Shown: positions 16,899-25,991 of the stretch, piece by piece
How the letters are laid out: each line of letters starts with the position of its first letter
Position numbering within the stretch: position 1 is the stretch's first letter
Origin: Klebsiella huaxiensis
GTDB taxonomy: Bacteria; Pseudomonadota; Gammaproteobacteria; Enterobacterales; Enterobacteriaceae
Reading direction: 5' to 3'
Assembly (NCBI RefSeq): GCF_003261575.2
Contig: NZ_CP036175.1
Span: forward strand, 5,146,001 to 5,210,000
DNA: 64,000 nt
The notes under the pieces: generated by a model
What the model saw: the letters and a program-made list of their open reading frames with translations, nothing else
Databases searched by the model: none
What the model was told of the DNA's origin: nothing
Translations under genes and position numbers: made by a program

Positions 16899-17909
16899 TT
16901 AGTAATCAAACTGTCGATAATAACGGCGGATGTTGAGATCGTGACCGGTATGATGTTCAAAATGGGCCGCCAGCCTGTCCACCAGCAGGGTTGAAACCAC
17001 GCACGGCGCCATAATCCAGCGGAAAGCGTCATCAATGCCGTTCAGCGGATAATCGCGCGGGTCGATAACCACCAGGTGGTCGGTTATCTTCTGTGCAAAG
17101 CGTTCGACGCGCTCGTCCAGCGCCCGGCATTTACCCTCGCCCTTCACCAGAAACAGCGGAACCTCTTTTTCCAGCAGCTCCAGGGTGCCGTGGAAAAACT
17201 CAGCTGAGCTTACCGACTTAGTCCGCTTCCACTGCATCTCTTCGAGAATACACATCGAGAACAGGTAGACTTCCCCCCACATTTCCGCCCCGCCAATCCA
17301 CATCATGTAGTCGCTATTATGATATTGCGCGGCAATTTTATCCGCCTGCGGATCGAACTGGCGCTTGGCTTGCAGCAGATTTTCCGGCAGCAATTCCAGC
17401 TGGCTGGCAAAACGATCGTAATTTGCGAAATCACCATGACGATAAATCACGCGGAAAAATAACCAGTACAGCAGCATATATTCATATTCCACGCCATTCT
17501 TGTGGCACATCGGAATATGCCAGCTGGCGGCTGCGGCCAATGGCGAATCGGCATGACGGGTAATCGCCACCACGCGGATTCCCTGCGCCTTGCACCATTC
17601 GGCAATGGCTACCGATTCTTTAGTATCGCCGGATTTAGATAACGTGACGACTACCGCTTCTTTATTTAATTTTTTATGCCCGCGATGAATTAATTCCGCA
17701 GCCTGTTCAAGATAAACCGGCACGCCAGTTAATTCTTTAGCAAACTCATTAATGGCCATCATCGGAGCCAGAGAACCACCTACCGATACAAAAAATAACG
17801 CGCTACAGCCGCTGTGATAAATATCGTCGGCGACGGTTTCCGCCTGTTTACGCGCAGCGATGATCTCGCGAGCACTGGTCAGGTACTCGTCCTGATTAAA
17901 ACCCAACAT
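16899..17909 (-). CDS. gfrF: Fructoselysine-6-phosphate deglycase GfrF
   Basis: GfrF splits fructoselysine 6-phosphate into glucose 6-phosphate and lysine in Salmonella. The 336 residues contain two SIS (sugar isomerase) domains, the first with FVSVGGSLAPMMA and TLSKSGDTKES (phosphate-binding serines). The C-terminal half carries SAEFFHGTLELLEK, which supplies the catalytic glutamate/histidine pair typical of FrlB and GlmS. The C-terminus IRRYYRQFDY resembles E. coli FrlB. It is the last gene of the gfrABCDEF operon, 17 bp after gfrE. The gene order and the position next to opgB are as in Salmonella. Confidence 0.9.
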   Translation of the reverse strand: MLGFNQDEYLTSAREIIAARKQAETVADDIYHSGCSALFFVSVGGSLAPMMAINEFAKELTGVPVYLEQAAELIHRGHKKLNKEAVVVTLSKSGDTKESVAIAEWCKAQGIRVVAITRHADSPLAAAASWHIPMCHKNGVEYEYMLLYWLFFRVIYRHGDFANYDRFASQLELLPENLLQAKRQFDPQADKIAAQYHNSDYMMWIGGAEMWGEVYLFSMCILEEMQWKRTKSVSSAEFFHGTLELLEKEVPLFLVKGEGKCRALDERVERFAQKITDHLVVIDPRDYPLNGIDDAFRWIMAPCVVSTLLVDRLAAHFEHHTGHDLNIRRYYRQFDY

Positions 17910-17926
17910 AGTTTTCTCCTGAATAA

Positions 17927-18988
17927 TCAGATTTTACTTTTTAATACGCGGTCAAAATCGTCAAAAATACGTATTGCAAGATCGATGCCCTTGAGTCCGG
18001 CGGTATGCCAGGCGAGCATTTGGATCGGCACAATCAGCAGCAACGGCGCCAGGTGATGTTCACAGGGGCAGTTTAGCGCCAGTGTTTGCTCATCTTCCTC
18101 ACCGCTCAGCGTCAACGTAAAGGCCCGGGCAATGGACGGCGCCATATAATCGCGTAGAGCACGGGAGCGCTCATCCGGCGCGTCTTCAATAAACAGCATC
18201 ACATGGCGGGCATTAGCCTCCAGATAAGGGCCGTGCATATACGCTTCCAGCTCAAAACCGCTGGAAGGCACGCGCACCGTTTCGGTAAATTTGGTTTCGA
18301 ACTCCTTCGCCACCCCAACCAGCGCGCCATAGCCAGTGGCGACAAAGCGTTCGCCGCCGCGTAGCGCTTCGCTATGCCTGTCGATAAAACATGAGGTGCG
18401 GGCAATAACATCCGGGATCGCCAGCGCCAGGCGTTGTAGCTCTGCAATATAGCGCTCCTCCTCGGCCTCGCTGGCCTTCCCCTGGCTGCGGGCAATCATC
18501 AGCGCCATCAGCAGCAGATTCAGCACCGTTGCGCTAAATCCGCGGGTGACAAACCCCACGCTCTCTATCCCGGTATTGATATCAAGCACCCCGTCGCAGG
18601 ACAGCGCTATCGGGCTTTGCGGGTCGGAGGTCATGGCAAAGACCGATAGATTCGCCGCCTGCACTTTACGCATCGCCTCCAGCGTCGAGGCGCTTTTTCC
18701 GCTCTGCGAAATCGCCACCACCAGATCGGTATGCGGGTCGATAGCTTCGTAATGGGTGAAGTTGTACGGCTCTTTAATTTCAACCAGCACGCCAAAGCGT
18801 TGTTCAAAAAAATAGCGTGCACAAAGGGCGGCGTTTAGCGACGATCCGGTCGCCAGCAGCAGAATACGCCGCACCGGGTGCTGGCGAGCAAAAGTCTCAA
18901 TCGCCGCCAGCTTTTGCCGGTAGTCGCGAAGGATCTGCGTCAGGCAGGCAGATTCTTCACTGATGTAAGTCATCATCGTTGGTTTCAT
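17927..18988 (-). CDS. gfrE: Glucoselysine-6-phosphate deglycase GfrE
   Basis: GfrE is the second SIS-type deglycase of the operon and acts on glucoselysine 6-phosphate in Salmonella. The 353 residues have two SIS domains, with LLATGSSLNAA (about residue 45) and AISQSGKSASTLEA (about residue 95) binding the sugar phosphate. A GlmS-like FELEAYMHGPYLE motif lies near residue 240. The start at 18988 has GGGAGTGA just before it; another ATG 12 bp in is possible. It follows gfrD by 12 bp. It differs clearly from GfrF, so the two are not a recent duplication. Confidence 0.88.
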   Translation of the reverse strand: MKPTMMTYISEESACLTQILRDYRQKLAAIETFARQHPVRRILLLATGSSLNAALCARYFFEQRFGVLVEIKEPYNFTHYEAIDPHTDLVVAISQSGKSASTLEAMRKVQAANLSVFAMTSDPQSPIALSCDGVLDINTGIESVGFVTRGFSATVLNLLLMALMIARSQGKASEAEEERYIAELQRLALAIPDVIARTSCFIDRHSEALRGGERFVATGYGALVGVAKEFETKFTETVRVPSSGFELEAYMHGPYLEANARHVMLFIEDAPDERSRALRDYMAPSIARAFTLTLSGEEDEQTLALNCPCEHHLAPLLLIVPIQMLAWHTAGLKGIDLAIRIFDDFDRVLKSKI

Positions 18989-19000
18989 AGCTCACTCCCG

Positions 19001-19852
19001 TTAAAACAATCCAATCCACGAGCCCGCAATACCCACCAGCGCCATACCGCCGATAATAGAGAGCGGCTTAACCTTGCGCCCCAGCAGCCAGTAGACAATC
19101 CCGAAACTCACCAACGGCAGCATGCAGGGCATAACGTCGTTGATAATGTCCTGCACCTGGGTCTTCGCCTCCCCGGCGCCGAAAGAGATGGGGATGGTGA
19201 TATCAATCATTGAGGCGGTCATCGCCCCCACCACCATCAGGCCGATAATCGACGCCCCGTAGGTCAGGCTCTCCATCATTCCGCTCTTCTGGATCCGCTG
19301 AAGTACTCCGGTGCCCAACACATAGCCCCAGCGGGTAAAGAACCAACGCACCAGAATATGTGGCACGTTAAACACCAGCAGAAACAAAATTGGCCCAAGA
19401 ATGTTGCCCTTCAGCGCCAGGCTGGTGCCAATACCGGTGGCGATAAGACGTAGCGTCCCCCAGAAGAAAGAGTCACCAAGACCGGCCAGCGGCCCCATCA
19501 GCGACGCTTTGACGTTATCAATCGCGTTGGCATCCATGTTTTTCTGCTGGCTGTTTTTTTCCTCCATCGCCGTGGTGATCCCCAGCAGCAGAGTGACGAT
19601 ATGCGGCGTGGTATTAAAGAAAACCAAATGCCGTTTCAACGCCCCGGCCAGTTCCTCCTTGCGCGGATAGAGCTTTTTCAGCACCGGAATCAGCGCGTAA
19701 ACAAAGGCGAGATTCATCTGCCGCTCATAGTTCCACGAGAACTCCATCTGGAAGGAGCGCCAGAACACCCGGCGTAAATCGCGCGGCGTAATACGGGTTT
19801 CTTCCTGCTCCTGCGGCTGCAGGGTCTCTTCAGAAATCATCTTCGTCGTCAT
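19001..19852 (-). CDS. gfrD: Mannose-family PTS EIID component
   Basis: GfrD is the IID membrane subunit that, with IIC, forms the channel of a mannose-family PTS. The 283 residues contain the IID signature SFQMEFSWNYERQMNLAFVYALIPVLKKLYP. A conserved NAIDNVKASLMGPLAGLGDS region and a C-terminal membrane helix follow. Its start overlaps the end of gfrC by 23 bp, indicating coupled translation. The operon context assigns it to fructoselysine and glucoselysine uptake. Confidence 0.9.
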   Translation of the reverse strand: MTTKMISEETLQPQEQEETRITPRDLRRVFWRSFQMEFSWNYERQMNLAFVYALIPVLKKLYPRKEELAGALKRHLVFFNTTPHIVTLLLGITTAMEEKNSQQKNMDANAIDNVKASLMGPLAGLGDSFFWGTLRLIATGIGTSLALKGNILGPILFLLVFNVPHILVRWFFTRWGYVLGTGVLQRIQKSGMMESLTYGASIIGLMVVGAMTASMIDITIPISFGAGEAKTQVQDIINDVMPCMLPLVSFGIVYWLLGRKVKPLSIIGGMALVGIAGSWIGLF

Positions 19853-20609
19853 CGCTAACTCCTTGTTCTGTCGTCGTACGAGGTGAGCTCAACGCGGTGA
19901 CGTTAACCATGACCACCGCCACGATAGCGCCGAGAATAGCGATGCCGGTCACCGGGATTTTCAAGTAGGCCATCAGCACAAAGCCGAGGAAAAAGTACGG
20001 CGCAACTTTCTTGTTAATCAGCAATCTGGCAAGCATCGCGAAGCCCAGCGCCGGGATAATTCCGGTCGCCACGCTCAGTCCGTGTTTAATAAATTCCGGG
20101 ATCGTATCGAGCAGGGATTTCACCGCATTGCTGCCGACCAGGAATGAGACGGTCACCACCGTTGCGAGCATTAATGAAAGCCCGAATCCGGCAATCAGAT
20201 GCATACGCTCAATGCCGCGCGTATCTGCCCGCTCCGCGTAGCCGTCCGCCTTCTGGCTAAGCATCGGAATAAACATCCCCAGATAAACGTTTTTCAGGAT
20301 CAACGTCAGGGTGGCAATCGGCAGGCCGAGCAGCAGCGCCGTTTCCGTTCCCGCGCCGGAGGTAATGGCGAACGCCACCCCAAGAATGCCGCCGGTGACC
20401 ACATCAGGCGGAATAGACGCGCCGACGGAGAAGGAGCCAATAAACGCCAGCTCCAGCGTCGCGCCCATGATGACGCCGGTCTGCACATCCCCGAGCACCA
20501 GCCCGGTCAGCAGCCCGGTAACAATAGGCCGTGAAATCAGCGACGTCCCTAATGCATATTCCGATTGCGCGATAAACGCCACCAGACCCAGTAAGAGAGC
20601 CTCTACCAT
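19830..20609 (-). CDS. gfrC: Mannose-family PTS EIIC component
   Basis: GfrC is the IIC membrane subunit of the fructoselysine/glucoselysine PTS. From the ATG at 20609, with CCGGAGG eight bases upstream, it has 259 residues with about seven membrane segments. It carries the family motif GLVLGDVQTGVIMGATLELAF. A longer frame reading from 20699 overlaps gfrB and has no ribosome-binding site. The C-terminal tail is acidic (SDDDEDDF) and overlaps the gfrD start. Confidence 0.9.
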   Translation of the reverse strand: MVEALLLGLVAFIAQSEYALGTSLISRPIVTGLLTGLVLGDVQTGVIMGATLELAFIGSFSVGASIPPDVVTGGILGVAFAITSGAGTETALLLGLPIATLTLILKNVYLGMFIPMLSQKADGYAERADTRGIERMHLIAGFGLSLMLATVVTVSFLVGSNAVKSLLDTIPEFIKHGLSVATGIIPALGFAMLARLLINKKVAPYFFLGFVLMAYLKIPVTGIAILGAIVAVVMVNVTALSSPRTTTEQGVSDDDEDDF

Positions 20610-20625
20610 AATCTGTCCTCCGGAA

Positions 20626-21096
20626 TTAAACACATTCCGCAAAAAGCTGTTTGCGATCGTTAGGGACCTGGCGAATTTCAACCTCAACGCCTTTCCCAAC
20701 CAGTTGTTGCAGCTGTTCTATTTCTTCCGGCAGTAAATTAATAGCCTTAGAGATATTTTTACTCCCCTCTTTGGCCTTAATTCCGCCGAGATTAATACTT
20801 TGAATTTCGTCAACGGCACTGGCAATACGCCAGGCATCATTCACCGATTCCACAACAATAAATAAATTATATTTATCGGTAACCCCGCTTTTTATCGCTT
20901 CAATAGAGTCGTTAATATTTTTAATCACCAGCTTGACTGAAGGCGGCTTAGCGAGCTTAATCGTGGTCTTACGCAGTTCATCCTCAGGGACATTATCGTT
21001 AGCGATCAAAATACAATCGGCACCGACATATTGCGTCCAGGAAAAGGCTACCTGTCCGTGAAGTAATCGATGGTCTACCCTTAAAAGCGTAATCAT
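20626..21096 (-). CDS. gfrB: Mannose-family PTS EIIB component
   Basis: GfrB is the cytoplasmic IIB phosphocarrier that takes phosphate from GfrA and gives it to the incoming sugar. The 156 residues start MITLLRVDHRLLHGQV. The phosphorylated histidine is the one in LLHGQV (residue 13). It lies 14 bp after gfrA and 16 bp before gfrC. Its A+T content is visibly higher than that of gfrC to gfrF, suggesting a patchy origin of the operon. Confidence 0.92.
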   Translation of the reverse strand: MITLLRVDHRLLHGQVAFSWTQYVGADCILIANDNVPEDELRKTTIKLAKPPSVKLVIKNINDSIEAIKSGVTDKYNLFIVVESVNDAWRIASAVDEIQSINLGGIKAKEGSKNISKAINLLPEEIEQLQQLVGKGVEVEIRQVPNDRKQLFAECV

Positions 21097-21110
21097 AGTG
21101 TTCCCTCATT

Positions 21111-21533
21111 TCAGAAGTCTTTATCAGTGGTCATCGCACTGGCAATCGTTTGATTGCAGTACTGAATGCTCTCTTTGGCGCTTATTAATGCTTCAGAAAT
21201 TAGCTTTTCGGTATTTTCTTCCCCTGCCGAAATAAGCAGGTCAATAATTAATGGCAGATTTAAACCGGACAATAAATGAAAGTGTGGGCGCGATAAAAAG
21301 CGCACAAACTCATTATTGACGCTACCGGCGAAGATATCCGTAATGACGATCAGCTCATCCTGTGCGGGAAAACGCGCCAGCAGCGTCTCCACCTGCTGCG
21401 TCAGATCGGTCTCCTCCTCCACATAGGCGCACAGGGTATAAATATCCGACTGCTTACCGAGGATCAGCTCCACGGAGTTCAACAGGCCGTTAGCAAAGGT
21501 GCCATGGCTGGCAAAAATATAGTGTCGTTTCAT
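21111..21533 (-). CDS. gfrA: Mannose-family PTS EIIA component
   Basis: GfrA is the IIA phosphocarrier, phosphorylated by HPr. I place the start at the ATG at 21533 (MKRHYIFASHGTFANG), preceded by GAGGT, giving 140 residues. The phosphorylated histidine is residue 10 in ASHGTFA. The longer frame from 21557 adds residues upstream of this domain and begins at the expected transcription start, so it is unlikely. It is the first gene of the gfr operon and is preceded by a sigma-54 promoter. Confidence 0.92.
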   Translation of the reverse strand: MKRHYIFASHGTFANGLLNSVELILGKQSDIYTLCAYVEEETDLTQQVETLLARFPAQDELIVITDIFAGSVNNEFVRFLSRPHFHLLSGLNLPLIIDLLISAGEENTEKLISEALISAKESIQYCNQTIASAMTTDKDF

Positions 21534-21569
21534 CCTTACCTCGAAAGCGCATTCCACTGCTTTCTTAAT

Positions 21570-21585
21570 TGCAACCGGCGTGCCA
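21570..21585 (-). promoter_or_regulatory. Sigma-54 promoter of the gfr operon
   Basis: Read on the minus strand, TGGCACGCCGGTTGCA matches the -24/-12 consensus TGGCAC-N5-TTGCA exactly. It lies 37 bp upstream of the gfrA ATG in the gap between gfrR and gfrA. The gene just upstream encodes a GAFTGA-bearing sigma-54 activator, so promoter and regulator fit each other. Transcription should start near 21559. Confidence 0.92.
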
Positions 21586-21632
21586 GAAACAGTGGCGCGC
21601 CGGTTAGCGTAAGGACGAACAGACGAAAGGAA

Positions 21633-24398
21633 TTAAAACTCTTGATCTTCCTGAATAAATTCTGTTTCCCGCGTCAGGATATCGTGAATGTAATACAGCT
21701 CAACCGGGGGGATTTTGACACTATACCCACTCTCTATGACACTAAAGGCCTCGCGCAGAATAAGCAGCTCATTCTCCGGACACTGCCTTCCCGAGTAATG
21801 GGTTGGCGAAGCGTTGCGAATTAACCGTTCAATCAGACAGCTTATATGCACATACAGCGCCACCTTACGATCGTTGGGCACACCGCAGCCCGCCAAATGC
21901 TCATAGCGCAGTAAAAACTGCTCAACCTGATTGATCACCTTTCCGGTATCGAGGATCGTCACCGACTCGATCACCCTGCGCAGCGAGAAATTCTTCAGAA
22001 TCAGGTTATTGATTTCGCTGACCTGCTCGGGCGTAGCCCGTTCACCGAAGATCTGCATCAGCGGGCGACTTCCTTCGCCGGAAATCAGCGAATCCAGCGA
22101 GATCCACGGCAGATCGGCCAGATGCGGATCCAGGGTGCCGACGATCGCCAGCACCTCGTAGCGGCTCAGCATCGACACCCGCCGTGCGGGATCGGCGAGA
22201 GTTTCCACATCGCAGGCCACAATATCAATGCCGAGCGATTCAGGAATGCTGGCTTTTAACAGCGCCGACAAATTAGCTGCCGCCCCCAAACCGGTGGCGC
22301 AGGTCGTGAGGATCGCCCGCGGTTTGTCAGTTTGCGGGTAATAGAGCTGATGCTCAACCGCGAGGTCATCGCCAATCTCACGGACGATATCCTCCAGCAT
22401 ATCGCCCTGTAAAATGCGCTCGCCAACATACATCGCCATCCCGGTCGAGACGTTATTAATAATCGCCATCGGGGTGGTCAGGCGGCGGTTAAAGTGGCTA
22501 TGAATCGCCTTCAGAGAACCCATATCGACCAGAATGATCAGCCCGGAGGCCAGCGCGTGGCTCTCAATGTAACTTATCACCTGGTCGGCGATAGCCTCCG
22601 GCGTGACGTCGAGCGGCATATCAAATGACTCAAACAGCTGGCTTTTCAATAGCCGGTTTGCCACGTTAGCAATACTGCTGGCGGTGGCGTAGCCGTGGGC
22701 CACAATTATCGCGCGAGTCACCTGCTGCTGGCTGATTGCGCCGGTTTTTTGCAGCCACAGCACCAATAGCAGCAGGTCAATGCGCCGGGGCTCGATATCC
22801 AGCTTCAGCGCCAGCGCGGCGAGGATCTCTTCGCAAAAGCGATACAGCAGCGGGAATTTCTGCGCCAGAAAATCCTCCAGTTGACGGCTTTTCTCACTGC
22901 TCATCCGGGACTGCGCCTGGCGGGAACGATGTATCAGGTAGTGGCTGAGGGCGTAGATACAGTTGCCGTTAAACTGGATATTGAAACATTTTTCAAGGCG
23001 ATAAAACTCTTCCCGCACCTGGTGGGTAATCAGCAACAACATATGCGAACTGTTGGCATCATAGTTATCGAAAATCAGCCGGTCGAAGAGGGTTTCGATC
23101 TCCTCGCCCATGCTTTTTTGCGCCTCTTCCCAGAGCGTTTTTTTACTCAGTACCGCTTCATATAGCGCCAGAACCCGGCATTGGGAATCGTAAATCAGTC
23201 CCTGTACCGGGTCGCGCGCGCGCAGTAGCCAGACCAGGCTGGTCTGCGGTTCGATAAGCAGCGGCTCCTCCTGGCCCATCGGTTCGCTCAGCGCAGGCGT
23301 TGCGGCCATGATATTTTCGGGTAGGTCATGCAAAGTGACGTTAAGCACCTCGCTACCGGGACATTTAGCCCATGCCGACGCCACCGCGTACTTAATCACG
23401 TTCTTCAATTCCCCCACGTTGCCGCGATAAACATAGTGGGCCAGCACCTGTAAAAGCCGCGGCGTCAGCTGCAGCCGGGCGGCGAGCGTGCGCGCCTCCT
23501 GCCAGAAAAACTGCAGCATTAACGCCTCTTTCTCGTGACGACTGCGGTTTTGCAAATCCGGCAGGCTAACGAGGATCGGAATGCGGCGAATAAAGGTGGT
23601 CAGAAAGGTGCTGTGAATATCTTCGGTGGTGGCAAACACCAACCGCAGCGCAATCGGCAGTCCCTGTGCCGTTTCCCCTACCCGATAGATCTCCTTGCGG
23701 TCCAGCCAGGTAAAAAGCTTCTCCTGCCCCTGCGCATCCAGGCGATGAACTTCATCGAGAAACAGCATACCGCCGTTTGCCGCTTCAAACGCGCCGGCTT
23801 TATCGTTCTGCGCGCCGGTAAACGCGCCTTTGATGTAGCCAAACAGGTTGGCGGCCAGCAGCTCCGGGTTGCTGGCATACTGCGCGCAGTTAAAGCTGAC
23901 AAATGGCGCATCAGGCTCCAGCAATCCCTGAGCGATAGCGAACTCGTGCATCAGCTCCGCCATATAGCTTTTGCCGGTGCCGCTGTCGCCGGTAATCAGC
24001 AGCGGCAGCCCGCCGTTGGGATAAAACAGCGCGGTTTTCATCTGCTCAATGGGTTTACGCAGGCTGCCATCATGTCCGGTCAGTAGTGAAAAATGATCCG
24101 CCTGCTCCGGCTGCCGGTCGCTTTCAGCCAGCAGTTCCGCCATGCTGGCGTACTCGCTGCGGGAAAGGGGAAAGAACTGCTGGCAGAAGGCTGCTTTATG
24201 CAGAAAATAGACCGGGCGAGTGTTGATCTTCACCAGCACATCCTGGGTAACCAGCTGGTTCAGATAGTGGCTGGCGGTATTTCTTTGCATCGCAAAACGC
24301 TGAGCCAGATAGCTGGCCGTAAAGACTTCGCTCAGGTTATCCGGATCAAAAAAATCCGTCTGATTTTGCAGAAAAGCCAACAGTTCCGTTTTACGCAT
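21633..24398 (-). CDS. gfrR: Sigma-54-dependent LevR-family activator of the gfr operon
   Basis: This activator should drive the gfr sigma-54 promoter. From the ATG at 24398, preceded by GGGGGA, it has 921 residues. An N-terminal winged helix (about 1-70) is followed by an AAA+ domain with Walker A GDSGTGKSYMAEL, the sigma-54 contact motif GAFTGA and Walker B GGMLFLDEVHRL. The C-terminal half has a PTS EIIA-mannose-like domain and PRD domains (for example CVETLADPARRV, HISCLIERLIRN), which are phosphorylated by PTS proteins and sense substrate flux. The architecture is that of LevR and DgaR. It is transcribed toward gfrA, about 50 bp from the promoter. Confidence 0.92.
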   Translation of the reverse strand: MRKTELLAFLQNQTDFFDPDNLSEVFTASYLAQRFAMQRNTASHYLNQLVTQDVLVKINTRPVYFLHKAAFCQQFFPLSRSEYASMAELLAESDRQPEQADHFSLLTGHDGSLRKPIEQMKTALFYPNGGLPLLITGDSGTGKSYMAELMHEFAIAQGLLEPDAPFVSFNCAQYASNPELLAANLFGYIKGAFTGAQNDKAGAFEAANGGMLFLDEVHRLDAQGQEKLFTWLDRKEIYRVGETAQGLPIALRLVFATTEDIHSTFLTTFIRRIPILVSLPDLQNRSRHEKEALMLQFFWQEARTLAARLQLTPRLLQVLAHYVYRGNVGELKNVIKYAVASAWAKCPGSEVLNVTLHDLPENIMAATPALSEPMGQEEPLLIEPQTSLVWLLRARDPVQGLIYDSQCRVLALYEAVLSKKTLWEEAQKSMGEEIETLFDRLIFDNYDANSSHMLLLITHQVREEFYRLEKCFNIQFNGNCIYALSHYLIHRSRQAQSRMSSEKSRQLEDFLAQKFPLLYRFCEEILAALALKLDIEPRRIDLLLLVLWLQKTGAISQQQVTRAIIVAHGYATASSIANVANRLLKSQLFESFDMPLDVTPEAIADQVISYIESHALASGLIILVDMGSLKAIHSHFNRRLTTPMAIINNVSTGMAMYVGERILQGDMLEDIVREIGDDLAVEHQLYYPQTDKPRAILTTCATGLGAAANLSALLKASIPESLGIDIVACDVETLADPARRVSMLSRYEVLAIVGTLDPHLADLPWISLDSLISGEGSRPLMQIFGERATPEQVSEINNLILKNFSLRRVIESVTILDTGKVINQVEQFLLRYEHLAGCGVPNDRKVALYVHISCLIERLIRNASPTHYSGRQCPENELLILREAFSVIESGYSVKIPPVELYYIHDILTRETEFIQEDQEF

Positions 24399-24488
24399 GC
24401 ATCCCCCATCATCGCCATCGCAGGCTCTTATGATGCGGGAAATCCACCAACCATTGGCGCTTAATTCATTTTTTGCGGTACAGAGCAC

Positions 24489-24521
24489 AAAAAAAAACGG
24501 CGCCCAAATCCGCGGACGCCG
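24489..24521 (-). terminator. Rho-independent terminator after the uxaB-like gene
   Basis: On the minus strand a G+C-rich hairpin (GGCGTCC pairing with GGGCGCC, with one G-T pair) is followed by an uninterrupted run of about nine T residues. It lies 14 bp after the stop of the uxaB-like gene and ends the lgoD-uxaB unit before gfrR. Confidence 0.88.
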
Positions 24522-24534
24522 CACAACAAACCGA

Positions 24535-25980
24535 CTACAGCCGCGCCAGGGCCTCCCGCATCCCTGCGCTCAAAATCATCTCCAGATAGCGCGTAACTTG
24601 TTCGGTAAGTCCAGGGATTGCCGTCAGCTCCTCACCCCAGTGCGCTTTATCCTGCAAAACCTCCACGACCAGATCTTGCAGGGCACGACCGTTCGCCACC
24701 TGCGCCCAGCCTTCGGCAAAACGGGTCAACCAGACGTCATCATCCTGTAGCGGATACGTCTGCCCGTTACGCTGGCCGCGATAAAAGGCGATCAGCGCCG
24801 CCAAAGCGAACGTCAGGCGCGGCGGAATCGCGCCATGCTGGCGGATATTCGTCAGCAGCTGTGGCAGGATCCGGGTGCGGAATTTGGTCATCCCGTTCAG
24901 AGCGATGGAAAGCAGCTGATGGCGAATATACGGGTTGAGAAAACGCCCGGTCACAGCATCGGCAAACTGCCGTAGCTCATTGGCAGGCAAATCGAGCGCC
25001 GGAATAATCTCTTCGCCGATAGTTTGCTGCACATAATGGCGAATGGCTTCGTCCTGCATCGCTTCGCCAACGGTATCTACGCCACATAGCCACGCCACGG
25101 GAACCAGCGCGGTATGCGCGCCGTTGAGAATGGCGACTTTGCGCTCTTTGTAGGGCCGAATATCGTCGACAATACGGATATTTAGCGGACAGCGGTCAAG
25201 GCGCAGTTTCTTCGCCAGCGCCTGCGGGCCCTGAATCACAAACAGCCAGAAGTATTCGGCAGTATCAAGGAACGCATCGTGATAGCCCAGTTCCGCTTCC
25301 AGCTTTTGCGCTTCATCGCGCGGATAGCCGGTCACGATGCGGTCAACCAGCGTGGAACAGAAGGTATTGGCCGTTTCAATCCAGTCGCTAAAAGCCACAG
25401 GCAGTTGCCACTCTTGGGCATAGCGCAGCACCAGCGCCTTCAGCGCCTCGCCGTTATAATCAATCAGCTCGCAGGGAATAATCATCCAGCCCTTATCCGC
25501 TGCGCCGTCGAAATGGCGGAACCGTTCGAGCAGGAGCTGGGTCAGCTTCGCCGGGAAGCTCACCGGTGGCATATCATCGGGCCGATCTCCGGCATGGTAG
25601 CTAATGCCCGCTTCGGTGGTATTCGAAAATACGAACTCAATTTCCGGGTTACGGGCCAGCGCCAAATAACCGGCAAAATCCTGCCAGGGGTTGATCTCAT
25701 TATTAACGGAGCGAATAACCCGCGCTTCACTCACCGCCTCGCCGCGCTCATCCAGCCCGCGGATCACCGTGGTATACAGCCCGTCCTGGGTATTGAGCGA
25801 CGGCGGGAACTCGGTGTTGATCGGGCGAACGATGGTCACCCCGGCTGCCAGATCGGTTTGCTCGTTCAGCAGATCCAGCTGCCAGTCGATGAACGCCCGC
25901 AGGAAATTGCCCTCGCCGAACTGGATCACCCGCGTCGGATACTGACCCCCCGGAAACTCTTTTCTGTTTAACGTTTTCAT
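24535..25980 (-). CDS. Tagaturonate reductase (UxaB-like altronate oxidoreductase)
   Basis: UxaB reduces D-tagaturonate to D-altronate with NADH. The 481 residues align along the whole length with E. coli UxaB: start MKTLNRKEFPGGQYPTRVIQFGEGNFLRAF, the family signature FSNTTEAGISYHAGDR, FCSTLVDRIVTGYPRDEAQKLE and the catalytic-lysine region YKERKVAILNGAHTALV. It lies 11 bp after lgoD. LgoD makes D-tagaturonate from L-galactonate, so this gene supplies the next step within the same operon. The E. coli lgo locus lacks it, and there the step is done by the separate uxaB. Whether this genome also has a canonical uxaB cannot be seen. Confidence 0.92.
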   Translation of the reverse strand: MKTLNRKEFPGGQYPTRVIQFGEGNFLRAFIDWQLDLLNEQTDLAAGVTIVRPINTEFPPSLNTQDGLYTTVIRGLDERGEAVSEARVIRSVNNEINPWQDFAGYLALARNPEIEFVFSNTTEAGISYHAGDRPDDMPPVSFPAKLTQLLLERFRHFDGAADKGWMIIPCELIDYNGEALKALVLRYAQEWQLPVAFSDWIETANTFCSTLVDRIVTGYPRDEAQKLEAELGYHDAFLDTAEYFWLFVIQGPQALAKKLRLDRCPLNIRIVDDIRPYKERKVAILNGAHTALVPVAWLCGVDTVGEAMQDEAIRHYVQQTIGEEIIPALDLPANELRQFADAVTGRFLNPYIRHQLLSIALNGMTKFRTRILPQLLTNIRQHGAIPPRLTFALAALIAFYRGQRNGQTYPLQDDDVWLTRFAEGWAQVANGRALQDLVVEVLQDKAHWGEELTAIPGLTEQVTRYLEMILSAGMREALARL

Positions 25981-25991
25981 GGCCTTCCCTG

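Noticed and set aside
21111..21557. Longer gfrA start at 21557
   Set aside because: It coincides with the expected sigma-54 transcription start and lacks a ribosome-binding site; the ATG at 21533 fits the EIIA domain.
25279..25971. 230-residue open frame antisense to the uxaB-like gene
   Set aside because: Shadow frame; no motif and no ribosome-binding site.
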